DNA of 64,000 nucleotides from Chryseobacterium takakiae (GCF_900129385.1 NZ_FQVO01000005.1:62001-126000); one strand, 5' to 3'; shown: positions 16,295 through 25,880, numbered from the stretch's first letter. Numbers and translations are program-made. Notes: generated by a model not told the origin, from the sequence alone.

Positions 16295-17245
16295 TTAATG
16301 AATTGACTGAAAATGATCTGAAAACTGGGACAGGATTTTATCTACAATGACCTGTGCAAGCTTTTCCTTGCTTTGGATCGTCCAGCCTGCAATATGCGGC
16401 GTTACAATTACTTTATCAGATTCGAGCAGAAACTGAAGATCTTCGTTTTCGGTTTCCAGGTTTTCAAAAGAAGATTTTTCATATTCCAGAACGTCAAGAC
16501 AGGCCCCTTTTACCTTTCCGGATTTTATAGCTTCTACCAGACTTTTGGTTTCCACATTTTTACCACGGGCAGTATTGACAAAATAAAAATCATTTTTCAT
16601 TGCTGATATGAAAGATCCATCTATAAGATAATATGAATCTTCTGTTAAAGGAATATGCAGACTTAGCACCTCCGCTTTTTTTTTAAGTTCATCCAGGGAA
16701 ACCTGAGTAGCATATTCGTCAGAAAGACCAGGCAAAATATCATGGAAAATTACGTTACAGCCAAAGCCCGAAAGTCTTTTGGCCGTCGCTTTACCCATAT
16801 TTCCATATCCGATGAGACCTACGGTTTTTCCCAACAGTTCATCACCTCTGTTTTCTTCCCTGAGCCAGATGCCTTTTTTTACTTCCTGGGATGCGATAAA
16901 AAGCCTGTTCATAAGGATCAAAAGCATTCCCACCACATGCTCCGCTACAGAATCACGGTTTCCTTCCGGGGAATTAATGAGCTGAATTCCCAATTTCTGC
17001 GCCACAGGAATATCAATATTTTCCATTCCCGCTCCTACTCTGGCAATGAATTTCAGGTTTTTTGCTTTTTCTAAAAAGTTTTTGTCTAAAGGAATTCTGC
17101 TTCGGATAATGATACCGTCATAGTTTTCAATCTTACGGCACACCTCGTCATAAGAAGAGGTAAAATCTTCCTCCAGAATATAGTTTTTTGCCAGAAGCTG
17201 TTCGGTAATCAGGGGGTGGTTTTTATCTAAAAGGAGAATTTTCAT
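16295..17245 (-). CDS. D-2-hydroxyacid dehydrogenase, SerA-like
   Basis: 316 residues. The NAD-binding Rossmann motif is VGLIGYGNMGKATAKRL (about 141-157). The catalytic arginine lies in FVNTARGKNVE, the glutamate in the segment after LDVLEYE, and the histidine in VTPHIAGWT. The N-terminal half has VGAGMENIDIP, typical of the family. It lacks the C-terminal ACT domain of long SerA proteins. The substrate could be 3-phosphoglycerate or another 2-hydroxyacid. Single gene, flanked by short gaps. Confidence 0.9.
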   Translation of the reverse strand: MKILLLDKNHPLITEQLLAKNYILEEDFTSSYDEVCRKIENYDGIIIRSRIPLDKNFLEKAKNLKFIARVGAGMENIDIPVAQKLGIQLINSPEGNRDSVAEHVVGMLLILMNRLFIASQEVKKGIWLREENRGDELLGKTVGLIGYGNMGKATAKRLSGFGCNVIFHDILPGLSDEYATQVSLDELKKKAEVLSLHIPLTEDSYYLIDGSFISAMKNDFYFVNTARGKNVETKSLVEAIKSGKVKGACLDVLEYEKSSFENLETENEDLQFLLESDKVIVTPHIAGWTIQSKEKLAQVIVDKILSQFSDHFQSIH

Positions 17246-17385
17246 ATTATCTAAACATTAATGATACTAATGGTTTTGCACAAATAATACAAACGAAATT
17301 GCGTTAATAATTCTATATTTGTTCTGCAAAGGTAGTTACAAAGATTCAGAAACAGCTTTTGTAAAATCTAATTTTTTAGTTTTCT

Positions 17386-17742
17386 ATGAAATCCCCTAAG
17401 GTTATTTTCGGTATTTCCGTATTGCTGCTTGTTGTTTATATTATTGTTCTGTCAGTACAATTTTCTTCCGTACAGGAAATTATCCCCATTCACTATTCCG
17501 GAGAGGGAGCAGACGGTTTTGGAAGCAAGAACTTTTTATGGTTTGAAGCAGGTCTTAATTTTCTGCTTTTATGTCTTTTCGCATTACCCATATTCTTTCC
17601 TGAAAAAATGTTTGGAAAGAACGGCGATTATCTAGAATCTTCCGCTGAAACAGCAATAAAAAACCGACAGGTATTTTTGTCGGTTCTATCTGTACTCGTT
17701 ACAGTAATTTTTTGTGGTCTTTCGCTGAAAGAAATTATTTAG
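17386..17742 (+). CDS. DUF1648-like small membrane protein
   Basis: 118 residues with three predicted membrane segments (about 5-25, 50-70, 95-113). IIPIHYSGEGADGFGSKNF resembles the DUF1648 signature, which is P-x-H-(6)-G-x-x-D-x-(W/F)-G-K. DUF1648 proteins include SdpI-like immunity proteins and many uncharacterised membrane proteins. No toxin partner is adjacent. TATATTTG at 17314-17321 may be its -7 box. Confidence 0.7.
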   Translation: MKSPKVIFGISVLLLVVYIIVLSVQFSSVQEIIPIHYSGEGADGFGSKNFLWFEAGLNFLLLCLFALPIFFPEKMFGKNGDYLESSAETAIKNRQVFLSVLSVLVTVIFCGLSLKEII

Positions 17743-17772
17743 TTCGAAATAAGATAAATATCAATATACTTA

Positions 17773-17805
17773 ATTTCCCGCAGATCATGCTGATTTAGCA
17801 GGTCA
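17773..17805 (+). repeat. CTCCCGCAGAT-type degenerate dispersed repeat
   Basis: TTTCCCGCAGATCATGCTGA followed by TTTAGCAGGTC. It is related to the segments at 2357-2388 (opposite strand), 38888-38927 and 39073-39110. Confidence 0.45.
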
Positions 17806-17847
17806 AACATCTTTTAAGTTTATTTGTTACAATTTTTTCCGGTTTAA

Positions 17848-18372
17848 TTATTTAGTCTCTTCCCCGAAAAGCTTTTTAAGCTCAATTGATTCAGAAGGTT
17901 TCATTCTCCCGGAAAGGATGAGCGAAAGTTCTTTTCTTCTGAGCGCTGCTGCAAATCTCTCTTTTTCCAGATCGGTTTCCGGTTCCATTTCAGGGATTGG
18001 GATGGGCCTGTTGAATTCATCAACTGCAACGAAGGTATAAATTCCTTTGTTGGTCTGTATTTTTTTATGATTGATAGGATCGTCCAGCCACACATCAACA
18101 TAAATTTCCATTGAAGTAGAAAATGCTCTGGAAACTTTAGATTCCATCACAACAATTCCTCCTTCCGGAATCGGATGATCAAATGAAACATGGTTCACGG
18201 AAGCCGTTACTACTCTTCTTTCGCAGTGTCTTGTCGCTGAAATTGAGGCACACCGGTCCATTCTTGCCAATAGCTCGCCTCCGAAAAGATTCCTCAACTG
18301 GTTGGTATCGTTGGGGAGTACAATATTCGTCATTACCGTCAGGGATTCTGACGCCTTCTTTATTTTTGCCAT
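17848..18372 (-). CDS. acyl-CoA thioesterase, hotdog fold
   Basis: 174 residues. The N-terminal segment TNIVLPNDTNQLRNLFGGELLARMD is the typical start of the YciA/ACOT family, followed by VNHVSFDHPIPEGGIVVMES. The enzyme hydrolyses acyl-CoA thioesters in the cytoplasm; chain-length preference cannot be read. It overlaps the end of the HU-CCDC81 gene by 13 bases, so it is translated from the same mRNA. Confidence 0.9.
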   Translation of the reverse strand: MAKIKKASESLTVMTNIVLPNDTNQLRNLFGGELLARMDRCASISATRHCERRVVTASVNHVSFDHPIPEGGIVVMESKVSRAFSTSMEIYVDVWLDDPINHKKIQTNKGIYTFVAVDEFNRPIPIPEMEPETDLEKERFAAALRRKELSLILSGRMKPSESIELKKLFGEETK

Positions 18373-19130
18373 TTCTTCTTAGTGTTATTGATAGTTGCCG
18401 GGCTTGCAACAGCCTTTTTTGTAGCAGGCTGAATATTTTGTTGCGCTACAGTATCATTTTTCAGGGAATCTGATGTTACCGGCGGGATAATTTTACGTGC
18501 TTTTGCCGTGTCTTTTTCAATCCGGTGGGTTCTGGTCTGTATGGAAGGAGTGGTGTTTCCAAAAGATTTTTCACCAAAAAGAAGTTCCTGCTGGGTATAA
18601 GCCACATACAAAATTCCCAGAACAGGAATAATAATCAGGAAAATCCAAAGAATTGATTTATTGAAACGGTAATCTTTTCCTGAATTTCCAACAACAGGCT
18701 TTTGAGATTCTTTATTATGAATATCTGAAAGTTTAATTTCTTCAAGGCCATAAAAATCGGGATGATCCGACTGGAGCCTGTTTCCTTTGAAATGGGTTTC
18801 GCCTTCTTCAATGTAAATGGTACCAAGACCCTGAATCTCCAGCATCTGGTCTGCCTGCAGTTTCTTTTTCCAGAAATCGGTCTGGATCTGCAGATCTGTT
18901 TTGGAAGCTTCTACAGTCATCTGTTTATGACCCGCAATAAAAGCAGCCAGTTCACCTGATGTTACCTTATAATCCGGGGTATAAACAATTTTACTTGCAG
19001 GAGGAAGGATGCTCCCGTTTTCTGAATTGATAATGGCCTTGGATTTTTCGAGCGAAAACACCCCAAAATCCGGAACCGTAACGGAACCGAACTGTTTCAA
19101 ATATTCTAAAATGTAAGCTGAAATATTCAT
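18360..19130 (-). CDS. HU-CCDC81 type membrane protein
   Basis: 256 residues. Two consecutive HU-like domains are apparent: residues 1-55 (ISAYILEYLKQFGSVTVPDF, typical of the first CCDC81-like HU domain) and about 56-115 (ending LEIQGLGTIYIEEG). A membrane helix is at about 158-177 and a lysine/threonine-rich tail follows. In Bacteroidetes such proteins often end in a SPOR domain; none is visible here, so this is the short form. A link to DNA or to the cell envelope has been proposed for the family but is not shown by sequence. Overlaps the thioesterase gene. Confidence 0.8.
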   Translation of the reverse strand: MNISAYILEYLKQFGSVTVPDFGVFSLEKSKAIINSENGSILPPASKIVYTPDYKVTSGELAAFIAGHKQMTVEASKTDLQIQTDFWKKKLQADQMLEIQGLGTIYIEEGETHFKGNRLQSDHPDFYGLEEIKLSDIHNKESQKPVVGNSGKDYRFNKSILWIFLIIIPVLGILYVAYTQQELLFGEKSFGNTTPSIQTRTHRIEKDTAKARKIIPPVTSDSLKNDTVAQQNIQPATKKAVASPATINNTKKKWQK

Positions 19131-19260
19131 TTGGCAGCAAATTTATGACTTTTTCATGACTTTTTGTTATAATAAGAATTGTTCAGTATTAAGTTTAAAA
19201 TATGCATTTTTTAATTTAGAAATCTTTCCTTGATGGCGAGGCATATATAAAATAGGCTTT

Positions 19261-19302
19261 GGCTAAAGCCAATGGATGGTTTACTTTTCCTGAAGCAGAC
19301 TA
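19261..19302. repeat. dispersed repeat, second copy of the 2271-2310 family
   Basis: Starts GGCTAAAGCCAATGG and ends GAAGCAGACTA, paralleling the segment at 2271-2310. Immediately before it, GGCTTT together with AAAGCC forms a short stem. Confidence 0.5.
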
Positions 19303-19343
19303 AAGCCTCCTATGATGAATGTTCAGGCTAAATATGAACAGAT

Positions 19344-19470
19344 GACTGCTGCCCTAGCCGCGATTGTAGCAATTGTCTGAGCTCATTTTATATTTTTTGG
19401 CGGCGCGGCGGAGCCGCGCCGCCAAAAAATATAAAATAGCAATTGCGGAAAGCGCGAAAAAGCTCCTAAT
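19344..19470. repeat. GC-rich palindromic element with conserved flanks (copy A)
   Basis: The core at 19385-19437 is a perfect inverted repeat: 25-base arms separated by GGA. Each arm consists of an AT-rich outer part (ATTTTATATTTTTT) and a GC-only inner part (GGCGGCGCGGC). Left flank GATGACTGCTGCCCTAGCC and right flank with GCG and AAAGCT-like words are recognisably shared with copy B at 39150-39262. It could also act as a bidirectional terminator. Confidence 0.65.
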
Positions 19471-19567
19471 AAAATATATCAATCTAAAATAACAAAAAGA
19501 CTGCCGGAGCAGCCTTAAAAATCTAACTTTACTTTTTACTATAATTATTTCAATATAGCCTGATTGA

Positions 19568-21673
19568 TTACTGAATTTTCCAGCTGATCCCGAACATAAA
19601 ATTGGTTCCTGCCTGAGAAAAATAGTAAGGAGAGCCATCGTACACAGCGCCGTTGTTCACATATTTTTTATTGAAAATATTGTTTACTAAAAGCTTGAGA
19701 GCGATGTCATTATTATGAATTTTGAATTGGTATTGAGCATTAAAATCAGTCAGAAAATAGTCGTTCAGCTGCAGATTATGATCTTCGGAATTATCCAGAT
19801 ACTGTTTTCCTACATATTGGTTGATTAAGGCAAACTGGAAATTTTTATTTGGGTTGAATTTCACGGCAAGATTGGCGATGACGTCCGGAGAAAAAGAAAT
19901 CTGTGTATTTCCGAGATCCTGAACGCCGCTTTCATTTTCCACTTTGAAATCCAAATTCCTGTTGTTGCTGAAACTTACATTTCCGTTAAGTTCCCATTTT
20001 TTTGAAATTTTAGCCAAAGCTCCGAGCTCAATTCCGCTTCGGAAGCTTTTTCCGGAATTGGTTCTGATGAAAGCACCTACATTATTCAGCTCACCATTCA
20101 GGACAAGCTGATTGACATAATACATGTAATATAAATTGGCAGTGAATGATAGAGGTCCGAACTGTCTTTCGAGACCAGCTTCAAAATCGTGAAGTTTTTC
20201 TGCTTTTACGTCATTGTTTGCCAAGAGGTCGTCACGGTTTGGTTCGCGGTGAGCATGTGCATAGGAAATAAAGATTTTACCATTGTTAATCTTGTAATTG
20301 ATTCCCGCTTTTGGATTGAAGAACAGCCAGTTTTTATCGAGATTAGCTCCTTCATCATCTCCGGAAGTGATAATTTTCGTATTGTAGTCCACATTTCTCA
20401 ACTGAAGATCTCCATAAAACTCGAAATTATTTACTCTCACCAATGCTTTTGCAAAACCTGCCACTTCGTTTTTCACGGAGCGGTTTCTGTAATATTCGTA
20501 TTCATCAATCTGCGGAATGAAAACACCGGTTACATTTCCGAAGTGTCTTCCGTAATATTGATTTGCCACCGCGCCGAAATTTAAATCAACGATCCCCAAT
20601 TTTCCGTAAAGTGTAGACACAACTCCGTAAAAGTCGTTATCCAGCCATTTTTTTCTGATAAAGTCCGAATATTCTTCACCTCCAACATCGGGTAAATTAT
20701 ATCTGGCGAATGGATCATCCTGCTTGTAATTTTCATAATACCCTTTTCCTTTGGTGTAATGTACGGTTGTTTCCAGATTCCATCTATCGTTAAACTTCTG
20801 CTCCCACAACAACTGGTAATGATTCTGACGATAATTGTCGGTTTCGTTATCGTAAAAACCTACAATATTTTCCCAATCTGCATCATAAATTGCTCCGGAA
20901 TAATTGAATTTCGGATCGGTTTCCCAGGTTTTGCGGTCGATTCCATTCCAGGCCTGGTAGGTTTTTTCCTTACCTCCGAAAGCCATTAGACGGATTCTGG
21001 TATTTCCTTCTTCGTATAAAGCCGTGAAATTATAGGAATTCAATTTTGAAAAAGCCCTGTCGATGTATCCATCTGAATTAATATGCGTATATCTTCCCAT
21101 TACGGAAAGTCGGTTTCCCCAGAATTTTCCGGATCCGATTTCCGCAGAATATTTATAGGTGTTAAATGATCCGTAGCTGTCGTCCGTTTTTACATAAAAT
21201 TTTTCTTCCGGATCTTTTGAAAGTATATTGACGCTTGCTCCGAAAGCAGCCGCTCCGTTGTTGGATGTCCCCACCCCTCTCTGAATCAGAATCTGCGAAG
21301 CAGAGCTTGTAAGGTCCGGTACATTGACGAAGAAGGTTCCCTGACTCTCCGAATCATTATACGGAACACCATTCATCATTACATTGATTGCACTTCCGGA
21401 AACACCTCTGATTCTAAAACCTGTATATCCCACACCGTTTCCGGCATCTGAAGTGGAAATAACGGAAGTCTGGTTTTTTAAAAGAATCGGAAGATCCTGC
21501 CCGAGGTTTCTGCTATCCAGATCTTTTTGAACATTAATAATTTCTTTAGCAACGGGAAGTCTTTTGGTGAAGTTAACAGCTTCAATTTCCTTTACTTTCA
21601 AGGAATCGGTATTTTGTGCCTGGATGAAGGCCACTGAGCCTACGGTTAGGCCTAAAAAAAATAATCCTTTCAT
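19568..21673 (-). CDS. TonB-dependent outer-membrane receptor, probable thiamin receptor
   Basis: 701 residues. The signal peptide ends near FIQAQ. The plug domain covers about 35-150 (LPILLKNQTSVIST, GFRIRGVSGSAINVMMNG, ILIQRGVGTSNNG). The remainder is a 22-strand-type barrel ending in MFGISWKIQ with a terminal aromatic-rich strand. No carboxypeptidase-like domain precedes the plug. A TPP riboswitch (21801-21878) lies in its leader, so expression should fall when thiamin pyrophosphate is plentiful. The receptor therefore most likely imports thiamin or a precursor; this is inference from the riboswitch. Confidence 0.93.
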   Translation of the reverse strand: MKGLFFLGLTVGSVAFIQAQNTDSLKVKEIEAVNFTKRLPVAKEIINVQKDLDSRNLGQDLPILLKNQTSVISTSDAGNGVGYTGFRIRGVSGSAINVMMNGVPYNDSESQGTFFVNVPDLTSSASQILIQRGVGTSNNGAAAFGASVNILSKDPEEKFYVKTDDSYGSFNTYKYSAEIGSGKFWGNRLSVMGRYTHINSDGYIDRAFSKLNSYNFTALYEEGNTRIRLMAFGGKEKTYQAWNGIDRKTWETDPKFNYSGAIYDADWENIVGFYDNETDNYRQNHYQLLWEQKFNDRWNLETTVHYTKGKGYYENYKQDDPFARYNLPDVGGEEYSDFIRKKWLDNDFYGVVSTLYGKLGIVDLNFGAVANQYYGRHFGNVTGVFIPQIDEYEYYRNRSVKNEVAGFAKALVRVNNFEFYGDLQLRNVDYNTKIITSGDDEGANLDKNWLFFNPKAGINYKINNGKIFISYAHAHREPNRDDLLANNDVKAEKLHDFEAGLERQFGPLSFTANLYYMYYVNQLVLNGELNNVGAFIRTNSGKSFRSGIELGALAKISKKWELNGNVSFSNNRNLDFKVENESGVQDLGNTQISFSPDVIANLAVKFNPNKNFQFALINQYVGKQYLDNSEDHNLQLNDYFLTDFNAQYQFKIHNNDIALKLLVNNIFNKKYVNNGAVYDGSPYYFSQAGTNFMFGISWKIQ

Positions 21674-21697
21674 TCTATAAATTTTAACATTTAATGA

Positions 21698-21715
21698 ATA
21701 AAAGGGGCGGATTAT
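21698..21715 (-). promoter_or_regulatory. leader segment complementary to the start of the TPP aptamer
   Basis: On the mRNA strand CCGCCCCTTTTAT lies 25 bases before the receptor ATG. CCCCTTTTAT can pair with ATAAAGGGG at the 5' end of the aptamer (21874-21866) with a single bulged T. This suggests a long-range alternative pairing that could couple ligand binding to expression. Confidence 0.35.
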
Positions 21716-21800
21716 CTTATAAATGATTAATGATAAAAGATGATTGATTTTACGTTCTTATTGACAATTTATTTATCAATTATCATTTATCAATTATTTA

Positions 21801-21878
21801 CATGTTTCCCTAAACGGCATTACCCGTTCCAGGTTCATTGGGTATAATCTCAGCTTATGACAGCACCCCTTTATTTCT
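21801..21878 (-). promoter_or_regulatory. TPP riboswitch upstream of the TonB receptor
   Basis: On the minus strand the conserved THI-box elements appear in order: AAAGGGGTGCTGTC, then CTGAGATTATACCC, AATGAACCTG, GGGTAATGCC and TTTAGGGAAAC. These are the TPP-binding motifs (CUGAGA, ACC, GGGUAAUGCC-type and GGGAA). It lies about 128 bases before the receptor ATG. Two tandem TAATTTTG boxes just upstream (21898-21883) could provide the -7 element. Confidence 0.93.
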
Positions 21879-21979
21879 GCCGCAAAATTACAAAATTATT
21901 GTCAGATATACCTTAAAAAAATTGACATCAACAATATTGAAAGATTTTTCAAAACACACCCCATTATTAGAGGGGTTGG

Positions 21980-22732
21980 TCAATAAATATTATTATTTGA
22001 ATCGACGTAATAGTAATTTTTACCATCTTTTGAAACATCAAACATTTTACCCAATTTCCAGCTGAAATTACGTTTGATGTCGCTGTATTCAAATGGAATG
22101 ATTATCCTGTTGTGCACGTCAATAACGCCGAACATATTATTTTTAGAAGCAACAATCATAGGATTGGAAACATCATCTCCTTCCAGAATAAAGAGATATT
22201 CATATTGAGGATAAATTTGGAACTGCCTGTAATCTGCAGGGTCTTTAAACGTTGCTTTTTCAATAATTCCATAGAATCCGTTTAAAATATAAGCCTGATA
22301 CAATTGCTGAATATATTCTTTGTGTACGCATTTTCCAAGATCTTCTTTTTTAAAACGATAGACTCTGTTTCCTTTTTTGTCTACCCTGTACGCGATTTCA
22401 TCTTTTTCTACCGTGGCGTATTCTGCCGTACCGAATTTGCGCAGCTTTTCATTCGGGGAATTCAGCAGGCTGCAATCTTCATAAAAAAATACGGCAATAT
22501 GATATTCGGGTTGGATAACAAACTTACCCTTCTGATCCACATAACCGAAGTTACCGTTTTTCTTCTTCGGAATTAATAAAGGAATATCCTGATTGACAAC
22601 CGGTAAACTTATTTTCTCTTCAGAAGATACTGTTTTCTTTTTTACCGGTATTTTTTTTGGAACCGATTTCTGAGAAAAAACGACTATCGAAATGAAAACA
22701 CTTAGAACCTGAATTATTTTTTTTAAACCCAT
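21980..22732 (-). CDS. WG-repeat protein, secreted
   Basis: 250 residues from the ATG at 22732; upstream in-frame ATGs would add a second hydrophobic stretch and are less likely. The signal peptide is GLKKIIQVLSVFISIVVFSQ. At least two WG-like repeats are visible: FGYVDQKGKFVIQPEY and FGVIDVHNRIIIPFEY. Such repeats often mediate protein interactions; the role is unknown. The gene lies upstream of the riboswitch-controlled receptor and is transcribed in the same direction, but the riboswitch separates their expression. Confidence 0.82.
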   Translation of the reverse strand: MGLKKIIQVLSVFISIVVFSQKSVPKKIPVKKKTVSSEEKISLPVVNQDIPLLIPKKKNGNFGYVDQKGKFVIQPEYHIAVFFYEDCSLLNSPNEKLRKFGTAEYATVEKDEIAYRVDKKGNRVYRFKKEDLGKCVHKEYIQQLYQAYILNGFYGIIEKATFKDPADYRQFQIYPQYEYLFILEGDDVSNPMIVASKNNMFGVIDVHNRIIIPFEYSDIKRNFSWKLGKMFDVSKDGKNYYYVDSNNNIY

Positions 22733-22879
22733 ATTGACTGCAAAAATACAATGAAAAATAGAAATTATAAAATTCATATTTATAAAGAATCTAAATAATA
22801 TAACTCCCATAAAATATTAAAATTTCGTAATTTTGGGAACATTTATAATTGTTTGATAATTTTAAAACATTTTTGAGAT

Positions 22880-25147
22880 ATGACATTTGATATCGATATG
22901 ATCAAAAAAGTGTACGAGCGTTACCCTGAAAGGATTGCAGCAGCAAGACAGATTGTGGGAAAACCTCTTACATTATCAGAAAAAATATTATACACTCACC
23001 TTTGGGAAGGAAATGCTACACAGGCGTATGAGAGAGGAAGTTCTTATGTAGATTTTGCACCGGACAGAGTAGCAATGCAGGATGCAACCGCACAGATGGC
23101 GTTATTGCAGTTTATGCAGGCAGGTAAAGCGAAAGTAGCCGTTCCTTCAACGGCACACGCAGATCACCTTATCCAGGCAAAGGTAGGTGCTGATAAAGAT
23201 TTACAGGAAGGTATCAATAAAAACTCGGAAGTTTTCAATTTTTTGAGTTCTGTTTGTGATAAATACGGGATCGGTTTCTGGAAACCGGGAGCAGGAATCA
23301 TCCACCAGGTAGTGTTGGAAAACTATGCTTTCCCTGGCGGTATGATGATCGGAACTGACTCTCACACGGTAAACGCCGGAGGTTTAGGGATGGTTGCCAT
23401 TGGTGTAGGAGGTGCTGATGCAGTAGACGTAATGGCTGGTATGGCATGGGAACTTAAAATGCCTAAACTGATTGGGGTAAAACTTACCGGAAAAATGTCC
23501 GGATGGACTTCCGCAAAGGATGTTATCCTTAAAGTGGCAGGAATCCTTACCGTAAAAGGTGGTACCGGATGCATCGTAGAATATTTCGGAGAAGGAGCAG
23601 AATCTCTTTCCGCAACCGGAAAAGGAACAATCTGTAATATGGGTGCTGAAATCGGTGCTACAACTTCTACCTTCGGATATGATGATTCCATGAGAAGATA
23701 TCTTGCTTCTACAGGAAGACAGGATGTGGTGGACGCAGCCGATCAAATTGCAGAACACTTAACAGGTGACCCTGAAGTATATGCAAATCCTGAACAATAT
23801 TTTGACCAATTAATAGAAATCAACCTTTCTGAATTGACTCCTCACTTAAACGGACCTTTTACTCCGGATTTGGCCACTCCTGTTTCTGAATTCAGAGCAA
23901 AAGCGGAAGCGAATGGATGGCCTTTAGAAGTAGAATGGGCATTGATCGGGTCTTGTACCAACTCTTCTTATGAAGATTTATCAAGAGCTGCTTCTATCGT
24001 GGAAGATGCCGTTGCCAAAGGGGTAAAACCTAAAGCAATTTTAGGGATCAACCCAGGTTCAGAACAGGTAAAATATACCGCTGAAAGAGACGGATTCCTT
24101 GATTCTTTCAGAAAATTTGAAAACGCAAGAATCTTTACCAACGCGTGTGGGCCTTGTATCGGACAATGGGACAGAGAAGGTGCCGAAAAAGGAGAGAAAA
24201 ACTCCATCATCCATTCTTTCAACAGAAACTTCGCGAAAAGAGCAGACGGCAACCCGAATACGCATGCTTTCGTAGCTTCTCCTGAAATGGTTGCTGCAGT
24301 AGCGATTTCCGGAAGATTAGACTTTAATCCTATTACGGATACTTTAACGAACGAAGCTGGTGAACAGATTAAATTAGACGAACCAAAAGGTTCTGAATTG
24401 CCATCAAAAGGTTTCGCTGTAGAAGACAACGGTTACCAGGCGCCATCTGAAGACGGATCTCACGTTGTGGTAAATGTAAGCCCTACTTCAGACAGACTTC
24501 AGTTATTAGAAGAATTCCCGGCTTGGGACGGTAAAAACATTGAAGGTGCTAAAGTTTTGATCAAAGCATTTGGAAAATGTACTACCGACCACATTTCTAT
24601 GGCCGGACCGTGGTTGAAATACAGAGGCCACTTAGACAATATTTCCAACAACATGCTGATCGGAGCGGTAAACGCTTACAACATGGAGACCAACAAGGTA
24701 AAAAACCAGCTTACCGGTGAATACGGTGAAGTTCCAGCTGTACAAAGAGCTTATAAAGCTGCAGGAGTTCCATCAATCGTTGTAGGAGACCAGAATTATG
24801 GGGAAGGTTCTTCCAGAGAGCATGCTGCGATGGAGCCAAGACACCTTGGCGTAAAAGCGGTATTGGTAAAATCATTCGCAAGAATCCACGAAACAAACCT
24901 TAAGAAACAAGGAATGCTTGGATTAACTTTTGCTGATGAAGCCGACTACGATAAAGTACAGGAAGATGATACGGTTAATTTCCTTGATCTTGAGCAATTC
25001 GCTCCTGGAAAACAACTTACTTTGGAATTCGTTCATGCAGACGGAACCAAAGATATCATTATGGCAAACCATACATACAACGATCAGCAGATCGACTGGT
25101 TTAAGGCAGGTTCTGCACTTAACCTGATTAAGCAACAAGAAAATTAA
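22880..25147 (+). CDS. acnA: aconitate hydratase
   Basis: 755 residues, the mitochondrial-type aconitase common in Bacteroidetes. It interconverts citrate and isocitrate in the TCA cycle. The three cysteines that bind the 4Fe-4S cluster lie in [14 protein letters not shown] (about C359) and [10 protein letters not shown] (about C423 and C426). The swivel domain contains [22 protein letters not shown] with the catalytic serine and arginine. The symbol acnA is used loosely, since this clade is close to eukaryotic ACO2. A terminator follows. Confidence 0.95.
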   Translation: MTFDIDMIKKVYERYPERIAAARQIVGKPLTLSEKILYTHLWEGNATQAYERGSSYVDFAPDRVAMQDATAQMALLQFMQAGKAKVAVPSTAHADHLIQAKVGADKDLQEGINKNSEVFNFLSSVCDKYGIGFWKPGAGIIHQVVLENYAFPGGMMIGTDSHTVNAGGLGMVAIGVGGADAVDVMAGMAWELKMPKLIGVKLTGKMSGWTSAKDVILKVAGILTVKGGTGCIVEYFGEGAESLSATGKGTICNMGAEIGATTSTFGYDDSMRRYLASTGRQDVVDAADQIAEHLTGDPEVYANPEQYFDQLIEINLSELTPHLNGPFTPDLATPVSEFRAKAEANGWPLEVEWALIGSCTNSSYEDLSRAASIVEDAVAKGVKPKAILGINPGSEQVKYTAERDGFLDSFRKFENARIFTNACGPCIGQWDREGAEKGEKNSIIHSFNRNFAKRADGNPNTHAFVASPEMVAAVAISGRLDFNPITDTLTNEAGEQIKLDEPKGSELPSKGFAVEDNGYQAPSEDGSHVVVNVSPTSDRLQLLEEFPAWDGKNIEGAKVLIKAFGKCTTDHISMAGPWLKYRGHLDNISNNMLIGAVNAYNMETNKVKNQLTGEYGEVPAVQRAYKAAGVPSIVVGDQNYGEGSSREHAAMEPRHLGVKAVLVKSFARIHETNLKKQGMLGLTFADEADYDKVQEDDTVNFLDLEQFAPGKQLTLEFVHADGTKDIIMANHTYNDQQIDWFKAGSALNLIKQQEN

Positions 25148-25170
25148 TTGTTAGATTTAATTAATAATAG

Positions 25171-25200
25171 AAAAAGCAGCTTCAATTGAAGTTGCTTTTT
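25171..25200 (+). terminator. aconitase intrinsic terminator
   Basis: AAAAAGCAGCTTC and GAAGTTGCTTTTT form a 13-base stem with one wobble pair around an AATT loop, ending in a T run. It directly abuts the stop of the convergent response regulator gene. Confidence 0.75.
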
Positions 25201-25880
25201 TACTTGATACGGTTAAAAAAATCCGTTTTATAACGCTCCCCTATCGGAATTTCATACTCCGGATTGATGATAATCTTTTTGGTTGTGGTATTTTTAATAT
25301 GATTTAAATTGACAATAAACGATTTGTGAATCCGCATAAAAAAGCTTTCAGGAAGCTGCTGTTCCATTGATTTTAAAGTGTCCAGAACAATAAACTCTTC
25401 TTCTGAAGTTTTTATATTAACATAATCCCGAATACTTTCAACATATAATATATCTTCAAAACAAATCCTGTGCTGACGCCCCGACGATTTTACAAAGAAA
25501 TAATCTTGTTCCTTTCCCAGTGAAAAACGTTCCTGCGCCTTTACAACACTTTTGCAAAAGCGTTCAAATGAAACAGGTTTTAAGAGATAGTCTACGATAT
25601 GATGTTCATAACCTTCCAGAGCATATTCTGCATAAGCTGTTGTTAAAATATATTTTATTTTATCACTAAGAATTTTCATGAAATTAATACCGGACAGTTC
25701 GGGCATCTGAATATCCAGAAACACAAGATCAGCCTCATTCTTCTGAATATATTCCAACGCTTCAATGGGGTTTTCAAATGAAAAGACCAGCTCAAGAAAA
25801 GGAATTTCCCGAATATAATTTTCCAGCAAAGAGATGGCAAGTGGCTCATCATCGACAATAATACATTTAATGGTTTTCAT
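25200..25880 (-). CDS. LytTR-type response regulator
   Basis: 226 residues. The receiver domain covers 1-120, with the acidic pocket at VDDEP and phosphoacceptor D56 in VFLDIQMPELSG. The LytTR DNA-binding domain follows (about 128-226; DYFFVKSSGRQHRICFEDILYVESIRDYV, then RIHKSFIVNLNHI). It receives phosphate from the adjacent sensor kinase, whose gene overlaps its start by 14 bases. The likely target is its own locus or the divergent receptor gene at 27117. Confidence 0.92.
   Translation of the reverse strand: MKTIKCIIVDDEPLAISLLENYIREIPFLELVFSFENPIEALEYIQKNEADLVFLDIQMPELSGINFMKILSDKIKYILTTAYAEYALEGYEHHIVDYLLKPVSFERFCKSVVKAQERFSLGKEQDYFFVKSSGRQHRICFEDILYVESIRDYVNIKTSEEEFIVLDTLKSMEQQLPESFFMRIHKSFIVNLNHIKNTTTKKIIINPEYEIPIGERYKTDFFNRIK

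Larger units (their letters stand above)
19131..19567. other. 437-base intergenic region with repeats, no gene seen
   Basis: The region separates the HU-CCDC81 gene from the end of the TonB receptor gene, both on the minus strand. It contains the GGCTAAAGCC repeat (19261-19302) and a palindromic element (about 19344-19470). I see no coding frame with support. Confidence 0.6.

Noticed and set aside
21760..21800. Short tandem TTTATCAATTATCA repeat next to the aptamer
   Set aside because: Only about two units of AT-rich sequence in a non-coding leader; easily due to chance or slippage and with no visible role.
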